A DNA stretch of 64,000 nt, taken from the NCBI GenBank assembly GCA_016748015.1, contig JAAOMT010000034.1, forward strand, positions 1-64,000, read 5' to 3'. Position numbers and translations under genes: made by a program. Shown piece by piece: positions 57,001-64,000 of the stretch. The stretch's first letter is position 1. Each line of letters begins with the position of its first letter. The DNA is from Geosiphon pyriformis. Its lineage: Eukaryota > Glomeromycota > Glomeromycetes > Archaeosporales > Geosiphonaceae. Below the pieces are notes generated by a model, which saw only the letters and a list, made by a program, of their open reading frames with translations, was not told where the DNA came from and searched no databases.

Positions 57001-58692
57001 AGCCTCTTTTCAAGGCCCAGGAACAGATTCTTGCTCCAAGCAAACATTCAAAAGCACTAAAAGCATATTCAAAACTGATTTGTCGCAATGTTTCCACAAC
57101 TTATTTGAGATACCAGAGAGACCAGCTGCTTTCCCATCAAGCAGGTTTGAAACAACATCAGACATCTCATCAAAATCAATTAGGCTCATTACACCAGAAA
57201 AAGTGTCATCAAAAACATATTCTAAAGGCTGATATTGGCGATTCTAGATGCCAGTAACATCAGAAACTACATTGCGCTTCCTAGTTTATCCCTCTATAAC
57301 TGCATCTACTTTGGCCTTTACTAGAGCAGGCTCCAAAACCAACTCATTATCAACAACCAGATGATCCAAAGTTACTTTGCGAAAAAGACGTTCCAATACA
57401 CTCCTAATAGTATGATCTTTATCCAATTCGAAACTCTCCATTCTCTTATCTATCACTGACCTGATTTGAGATTCCCTAACTCGCTCCACTTCTGACATTT
57501 TGGATGCGCAATAAGACTTTTTGACTACAAACAAAACTGACTGAATAGCATTGAAGTGAGAACCTGATAGGAAGAGAGACTTCACTGCAGAAGCATTGAC
57601 TGAATTCAAACCTTCCCATCTGTTAAGCAAAGATGCAAACTCCTCAGCAGAATCCATATGAGATGGTTTAACTAACTTAAACACCAAGAGCTCCAGCTTG
57701 TGAAATTTAGACGAATCCTTGCTAAAAATTTTATCATATTTCTTGAAACACTTTTTCTTGAAAACTGCCTTGGCAGACAGACACATCACTTTACGAAGAG
57801 CAACCTACATTGAATTCAAGTCCAAGTGGATCCTGGCTGCAAGAAAATTGTCATAAAACATAGCAGCATTTGCTGCTGTATCTTCCTTAAATTTGGCCCA
57901 TTTAACATTATCCACACCTTTGCAATCGTACTTCCAGTGATCTCTGTTAGCTTGCTTATGAACAGAATTCAACTGAACATTGAGCAGACCACCCAAACCC
58001 ACTAACACTGAAACAGCCTAATGATCAGTATCAAAGTATTCCCCAATGCCAAACACATTATGACCCACTACTGCATTGACCAGATTTGAAGAAATGAACA
58101 TAAAATCAATTGTCTTAGCAATGCCCCAAGAATTGAACCAAGTCGGTAATTTCTCATGAGAGCTCCCACCCAAGGCATTAACCAGACCCAAATCCAGACA
58201 CTTTTTAAAACTTGCACACTTGCGAGAACCGTCTTCATTGAAATTACCACCGAGAACAACAAAGAAAGATTCATTAACAGCTTTTGCAATGAGAGAGTTG
58301 ACTTCACCAGCCTGAGAGAACCGAACTGCTGAGGAAGCACCAGCGTACAGACCCAGAATAAACACCAAAAGTTTATTTTTGAAAAGTAATTTAATGGACA
58401 AGAGCCAACCTGGCACCTCTGACACTTTGCACACATGTTTTGCCAAAGAAGAATTCATGACGACTGCAACACTAGCACCCAGATATCCAGATTCCAAACC
58501 AGAGATAAACACCCATACACCATCATATTTGTTGACAATCTATGGGCGAATTTTCCCCTTTAACTTTGATTCCATAAAAATAGAAACTAAATTGTTCTTC
58601 TCCATATGCCAATGAATGACATCGTCCTGTTTTACAAGATTGTTCATACCTCTGATGTTGCAAGTAGCAATATTCCAAACCAGACTGTCCAT
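54020..58692 (-). pseudogene. L4 ORF2: endonuclease, reverse transcriptase, RNase H
   Basis: Begins at ATG 58692 (MDSLVWNIATCNIRGMNN). Endonuclease: FMESKLKGKIRP, LGGNFNEDGS (Asn for the Asp of GDFN) and FDTDH. RT: GKAAGLSGISNKLW, LQDMQKAYDLVGW and NRVMTDFGLTDGY. The catalytic box is FVND at 56378-56389, one Asp lost. A one-base deletion near 56900 shifts the frame before the RT core. RNase H and C-terminus form an unbroken stretch from 55420 to 54344 (358 codons): FTDSSLCGLG, ELQAIALALE, FSDSQATLDA, VRGHSGVLGNKCAD, then CLFCGNVEISDYVFSC. It ends at stop 54020-54022. Only a few stops and one shift separate it from an intact frame, but the mutated active sites matter more. Confidence 0.88.
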
Positions 58693-58694
58693 TA
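58690..58694 (-). promoter_or_regulatory. TAATG stop-start overlap between L4 ORF1 and ORF2
   Basis: On the minus strand the ORF1 stop TAA shares its last A with the ATG of ORF2. The same TAATG arrangement is known to drive termination-reinitiation in the silkworm LINE SART1. Confidence 0.7.
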
Positions 58695-60477
58695 AAAAGA
58701 AAAAGAATTTGAACCTGCCCCAAAACTGTCCACTTTGGCTGAAAGTCCCAGAACTGTTTCCATCAGACACTTCATGCTGTCTTCCAACTTGAATACCAAA
58801 AATACATCAAAAAACACTGCTCCCGCAACAATCTCACCACTAGTGGCTGCACTTGAACCCTCACTCATCACTATATCTGCCCCTTGATTCTGTGATGAAG
58901 GGGTCACCAACGGCTGACATCCAGAACTATGCTGGGAAACTATTGGCCCAAGTGCATCCAACCTCTTAGCCAGCTTACCCATCTGCTCCGCAAGGCTGGC
59001 AAAACTGCACTCAAGAGCAGCAAACCTATCATTGGCTTCCATCAAAACCAGCAGGGACAGCACCAACTTCGAAGAAGAACCAGGTTTCACTGAAGCATTT
59101 CATCCAGAGAGAGAAGGAAAAGAAGACCCACTAGCAACTTTTGCCCAAAAGAGACCACCAAAAGAAACTGGATGAGCAACTGGAGCTGATTGCTTGGCAT
59201 AGATGGCTGCCAATCTGCTTTTATCTGTGTCTGACAGGACTCTATGCGAAAATAAACCTGAAGAAACTCTCTTACCAATCGCACAGCCCAATGACGTATG
59301 GCTTGATTTCTCACACTTGGCACACTTGGCCAAAACAAGACAAAACCAGCATAAATTGGTGCCCTTCAACACTGGCGTGGTTCTTATGATGGCATTCAAT
59401 GATTCAGCAGAATCAAAACAGATAACAGCACACCTTGCTCTAGCATACGTAACTGGATGATGATCAATAACACACATCTTCCCACCCACAGAACCAATAA
59501 AATCCCAGATGTCATGAGCAGTCGTACCCATTGGCAGAGTATAGAGCAGCGCCCTATGCTGGTTCCTCACATCCCATGATTCTTTGTCCAAATCTGATCT
59601 AGCCACCCGCACAGCATCCTTCCCAATTAAAATTGACCACTCTGTTGCGACCAAATCGGTGTGATCTGATTGCTCAAATTCTACCACAGCTTTCTGCCAC
59701 AGTCCCACCAATTGCATCTTGATCGATCTAATTATCCCAAACTCAGAGAGCGCAGCGTGCACAGCCTCAGCTGATGTTCCAACTGGAATTTCCTTCAACA
59801 CCACAGCCCGATCTGAGCGACCAGCTGATCTCTTAAGATCGGTGTTTACCATGATATTTGCACCAGTAGCCTTTTCAGTGGCTTTCATTAAACCCAATTC
59901 AGAAGTGAATGTCGTTCTGATGATCCCTGAGAATTTTGAGGGAGTAGATGCCTCCCCCAAAACCATTGATTTCAGAAAATAATTTCCTCACCACCACAAG
60001 CTTTTCCTGAGAAGATTTGCCCACCTTATCCAAGCCAATATCCAACACAAATGACTTCCTGACTGAAACATTGACCAAATTTTCCATAGGAGGAGGGAGC
60101 TCAAGAGGAGCATCCGAGAGAACACCATTATCACTACTATTTTTTGAGAAGTCAATCTTTCCCAATGGCTTGCCTAATGTCTTTTTGGTTTTAACCTTCG
60201 AACTCGTGAGTGTATGATTATAATCTTTACCAGCCAGAGCTCCACCTTCACCATAATCAAAGCTGGTTTCCTCCACCAGACACTCCTCTTTCATATCAAC
60301 ACTTTCAGACTCAGTAGTGTCCTCAGTCTCTGAACCCCATGAACAAACACCAGGAACTTTAGCAGCAACCCTTCTATTATCAACACCCTCTGCCAACGCA
60401 CCTCCCTTCCTCTTTTTCCTTGATGCAACCTCCTTAAAACCACTCTCAGAACCAGAAACTTTAGCAGTTTTTTTCAT
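58692..60477 (-). pseudogene. L4 ORF1: RNA-binding protein (RRM-like, CCHC, coiled coil)
   Basis: Starts at ATG 60477 (MKKTAKVSGSESGFK) with a basic, NLS-like SRKKRKGG. An acidic Ser-rich N-terminus leads to VSVRKSFVLDIGLDKVGKS. A one-base insertion in the G-run near 59950 shifts the frame; the protein continues in 59966-59100 without a stop (288 codons). The RRM-like domain has VVLKEIPVGTSAEAVHAAL and IKMQLVGLWQKAVVEFEQSD; the second unit is LLYTLPMGTTAHDIWDFI. The knuckle is CAKCEKSSHTSLGC. The C-terminal part (59090-58692) has RFAALECSFASLAEQMGKL, a likely coiled coil. Ends at TAA 58694-58692. It would coat element RNA. Confidence 0.86.
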
Positions 60478-60617
60478 AACAACAATAACAGAGCCAATAG
60501 TGGTCTCGTAATCGAAGAATGGTTTTGATTTATCGTACTGAATAGTAAAAAACTTCTTTCGAAAAAACTTTTGACTCTTTTTTGGGAATTTTGGACAAAG
60601 GAAAAAAAGAAGTTTTC

Positions 60618-61329
60618 ATTTGATTTGTATAAAATACAAATATAACCAGATTATATAATACACTAAATTTTATAACATTAAAAATTTGCTGAAATATTTA
60701 ATAATTTAATAATAAATTAACAATTTACCAAAATAATTTATAGTTTACAAAAATAACTTATAATTTAATAAAATATATTTTTAGTTTATTAAAATATTAG
60801 AAAAAAAAAGTGCTAGATTATAAAATAGTACTATAATAAATTGTATAAAAAAAAGCTTTTTTTTAAGAAATATATTTTAAATAAAATTAATTCAATTATT
60901 TACAAGATATTTTTTTTAAAATTATTTTTCTTACAAATTAATTTTAATAAAACTTACTTTAAAAAACATAAAATTTTTAATTATTATTGTTTTAAAATAA
61001 AACATTTTATACTAATATTTTAAAATTAATTAACTACTAATTTCAATAACTATTAGTAACTTATAGTCAAAATTTTCAGTAAAAGAATTAATTTTTACAA
61101 CAAAGTAACTACACATTATGTTGAAAAGTTTACTGCAAAGTAATTATATAAATAATTGTCATAAAATTGGCTATTTTATTATAAGTCCAATAGCATACAC
61201 AATTTAAAGTATAAAAAAATATTTTAAAAGAAAAACTAGCTTATTAGAAATTTACTAACTTCTATTAACAGCAAAATTAACAATAAAACAGCATTAGTAA
61301 TATCAAAAAAAATAAAATTTTTGATAATA
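60618..61329 (+). repeat. Right part of the decayed Gypsy-C family LTR split by L4
   Basis: Continues LTR-C order from about 60643. ACACTAAATTTTATAACATT matches ACAATATCCTAAACTTTGTAACATT (worn). TAGATTATAAAATAGTACTA matches TCATAGACTAGTACTA. AATTTTTACAACAAAGTAACTACACATT matches GACTTTCACAGCAAAGTAACTACACATT. GCTATTTTATTATAAGTCCAATAGC matches GCCATTCCACTTATAAGCCCAGCAG. The end, TTGATAATA at about 61321-61329, stands for GGTAACA. Confidence 0.7.
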
Positions 61330-61446
61330 CTATTTAATTTAATAATAATTACAAAAGTTTGGTAAAACCAAAATTAATTTTGAAGAATATATATTCAAAG
61401 CTATTGTTATAAATAAACTTAATAGAATATAATTATAATATTTAGT

Positions 61447-62372
61447 GTTTATAATTTAATAATAGGCGTTTGTTTAATAAGCTAAAATATTTGTCAAAAA
61501 ATTTTCAATAATATTATTTCTGGTACTAATTTGTTAATTAGTTTTTAAAAGTCTTTTTTAGTTTTAAGTTATATTTATTAAGTTTTTTTATTATAAGACA
61601 CAGAGATATAGTTTTTGTAATAATAATATTATAGTTGTGTTTTCTTTCAAGTTAGTTAAACACAGTTTCTAGAGTCTAATATTATTTTTTTGCTTTTTTA
61701 ATAAGCTAATAAGATAAAATTAATATTTAACACTTAGAAAAAGCTTCATTTTTTTATTAAGCTATCACAAAGTCTAATTCCAAAAAAGTTGATTTTCAAT
61801 GTTGTTGCTTTACAAAAGAAAAAAAAATTAGTATTCTATTAATTACTATAATCAAAAACAATTGGTTTAAGTTAATAAAGTTCTAAAAATATTTATGTTA
61901 ATTGTATTTGGTTTAAAATAAAAATAAAAAGAAACAATTAATTAGATTTTAAACAATTCATTTTGTTAAAAACATGTAATTAAAAATTTGAATAATAATG
62001 TTTTATTTGAATTAATAAAAAATATAGAAAAAAATATAATAAAAAAGTTATTAAACTAAAAATAAAATATTAAAAAAAACTTAATTCTTGTTTTATTTAT
62101 TCTTTTTTAATTGCTAAAATTACTCATTTTTATACATATTTTTTAGTTTTACAAAATTGGTTACAATTGTTTATTATTACTAATTATTAATTATTATTTT
62201 AGTTATTGTTTTATTTTTTATGTTATAATTAACTATTATTAGTTATTCTATGTTATTTTATATTATTGTGTATTATTTTATATTATTTTGTATTACTCTA
62301 TGTTATTTTTTGTTTTTATATAATAATTACGTTTTTTAATTATTTTTGAATTAGTTTTTCTATATAGATAAT
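61447..62372 (-). repeat. Decayed LTR of the Gypsy-B family, minus strand
   Basis: On the plus strand 61828-61853 (TTAGTATTCTATTAATTACTATAATC) matches the reverse complement of LTR-B around 7407-7440. 62210-62320 carries TATGTTATTTTATATTATTG repeats, matching the reverse complement of the LTR-B minisatellite. Boundaries are approximate. Confidence 0.62.
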
Positions 62373-64000
62373 ATTATTTTTCTCTTTTAAAATTAAGCTT
62401 TTGTAATAATTTTTAATAAACTATCTAATAATATAACTAAACAGTATTTAAATACTAAATATAACCAATAAGTTACTTTGTAATATAATATTAAATTATT
62501 ATTTTTCACAAATTTATTTATTTGTTAAAGAGTTTTTCTGTTAAATATTTGTTTATTATTATCTATATATAATATTTATAAGTTCAATTTTTTACCAAAT
62601 TTAAAAAACCAGTATGTTAATAAAAGTTTTTTTTTATGTTGTAAAAATTTTTGGTATTTATTCTCTAATGTTTGATTCTATAGTTAAGTTGTTTAAAACT
62701 TTTTTGACTTTTTTTTAATGTTTGAGTATTGAAATTTTTCTTGTTTAAAACCAAATAAAGTTAAAAATATTCAGTTTTAGTTAAATTGTTTTAAATAATT
62801 GTTGTAAAAACTTTAGAATTTTGTTTAAAAGATTTATAACAAAATTGTTTTAAGCTTTTTTTACTAGTTTTTTAAGAATATATATTTAATTTCTGTAATT
62901 CAAATTTTCTATAAACAGACTGTGTTTAACAATAATAATTAGTTCCAAATTTTATGGAATATTTTTGAATTTGACCAATAAAATTTGTGTTTTTAGTTAA
63001 AATATAATTAATAACAATTTTTATGTTGTGTAATAAAGTTTTAAATAATTTCTATATATATATATAACTTTCTTCAAAATTTTGTCTTTTAATTGTAGTT
63101 TATAAGTTTTATTGTCAAAAACTTTATGTATGTAGAATAATCTGTTTTATTTTAGATCAAATTTTCTATTTTATTATTTTTCTGCTTTAATACAATATAA
63201 CAATATTTTGTTTTCAATCTTAAATTTAACTAGTTGATTAAGTAGACAATTATTATGTTTTTTTTGTTATTTTTAAGAATTACTAATATTGTTAGCTATT
63301 GTTTTATAATTGTTTTCCAGTGTTTTTATGAGTTAATATGTTTTTTAGTATAATATGACTTTAAAGTTTTTTTTAATAATTGTTTTTATTAAAAAAAAAG
63401 ATATTTTTAATTTAATAGACAATATGGCTTTTTTTGTATACTAATTTAAATAATATAAATTATGTAGTATTTTGCTTCAATATTCAATATGTAAATAATA
63501 CTAAAAATATAAATAAGTCTTATTTTTGTGCATTTTTATAACTTATTTTTGTTAATACTTTACACAATATTTGATTAAATTGTTTTATCAATTTATTTGT
63601 TTGAAGATAATATAATAACAATAAAAGTCATTTTATTTCAAATTATTGGCTTAATTTTGTAAGAATACTGTTAACAAAATGTATTTTTTAATCAAACAAT
63701 AACTCTTTTGAACATCTATATTAGCATATTAAATCTTAATATACAAACTTAGTTATTGTTTTAACATTTGCTATATAAATAGTTCAGACTTTTGGTTATT
63801 TAATAAAATAGTTTATGATTATAACAATATATTAATTTTTTTTAAAAGTAATTGAAAAAAGTTCAACCAAATTAATTTTAATTATATTAAATAAATTTTT
63901 AATTAAAATAAATTAAAATAGTTTAATTGTTCTGGCTTCATTTTTTCTTTGGCAAAAGTTATAATTATAAATATATTCGAAAATATTTTTGTATATTGTT
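62373..64000 (-). mobile_element. Decayed Gypsy element (ORF3 and integrase end), minus strand, runs off the window
   Basis: Next to the LTR relic, TTATTTTTCTCTTTTAAAATTAAGCTTTTGTAAT (62375-62410, viewed in parts) matches the reverse complement of the Gypsy-B purine tract and ORF3 end. At about 63185-63225, ACAATATTTTGTTTTC then AATCTTAAATTTAAC matches the reverse complement of the integrase C-terminal coding sequence of Gypsy-A (LRLDNKIL region). Spacing to the LTR agrees with Gypsy-A. The copy is almost pure A and T, with no usable frame. Confidence 0.6.

Larger units (their letters stand above)
53884..60617 (-). mobile_element. L4: full-length LINE, minus strand, best preserved copy
   Basis: 6,734 bp between perfect 11 bp direct repeats. 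An oligo-T/ATTT tail at the left marks the 3' end, and the right end (GAAAACTTCTTTTTTTCC on the element strand) resembles the 5' end of L1 (AAAACTTCTTTCTCTC). It carries ORF1 and ORF2 with a TAATG overlap. It is inserted into an older, decayed LTR, whose two halves abut it, so it arrived after much of that decay. It retains more CpG-containing codons than L2 and L3. Confidence 0.93.

Overview
This 64 kb window looks like nuclear DNA of an arbuscular mycorrhizal fungus (Glomeromycotina, Rhizophagus-like). The basis is very AT-rich spacer DNA, two intron-split fungal housekeeping genes with short introns, and LINEs of a kind I associate with these fungi (RRM + CCHC ORF1; endonuclease-RT-RNase H ORF2). 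The species is inferred, not proven. Only about 2.5 kb (39.6-42.2 kb) is host genes: riboflavin synthase (RIB5, +) and ribosomal protein uL13/RPL13A (-), convergent. Nearly everything else is transposable elements or their decayed remains.

Layout: 1-2531 is the 3' part of a Ty3/Gypsy element (Gypsy-A) inserted in the dUTPase region of a second one (Gypsy-B, 2532-7833). Gypsy-B in turn sits in the RT region of a truncated LINE (L0, from 7834). 9772-16544 is a full-length LINE on the minus strand (L1). 17345-34142 is a plus-strand LINE (L2) split by a nearly complete 9.9 kb element, Gypsy-C (17858-27780), with both LTRs. 34.15-39.6 kb is an AT-rich desert in which several LINE remnants can still be read. 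39.6-42.2 kb is the host gene island. 42767-49689 is LINE L3 (+). 49.7-53.88 kb is a second desert with LTR and LINE relics. 53884-60617 is LINE L4 (-), inserted inside an old LTR whose halves flank it. 61.4-64.0 kb holds a heavily decayed Gypsy element on the minus strand running off the edge.

The Gypsy elements have an unusual plan: gag with CCHC knuckle, protease, a cysteine-rich module, a dUTPase domain, RT, RNase H, integrase, and then a further separate coding region (here ORF3) before the 3' LTR. ORF3 has no family I recognise but is shared by all three elements. Each LINE has two overlapping ORFs joined by a stop-start overlap (ATGA or TAATG), which suggests termination-reinitiation.

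All the elements are broken. Most stops are where Trp, Gln or Arg codons are expected, and several catalytic Asp/Glu codons have become Asn/Lys. This is the mark of C-to-T (G-to-A) decay. The same process appears to have turned older copies of the same families into the AT-rich deserts.
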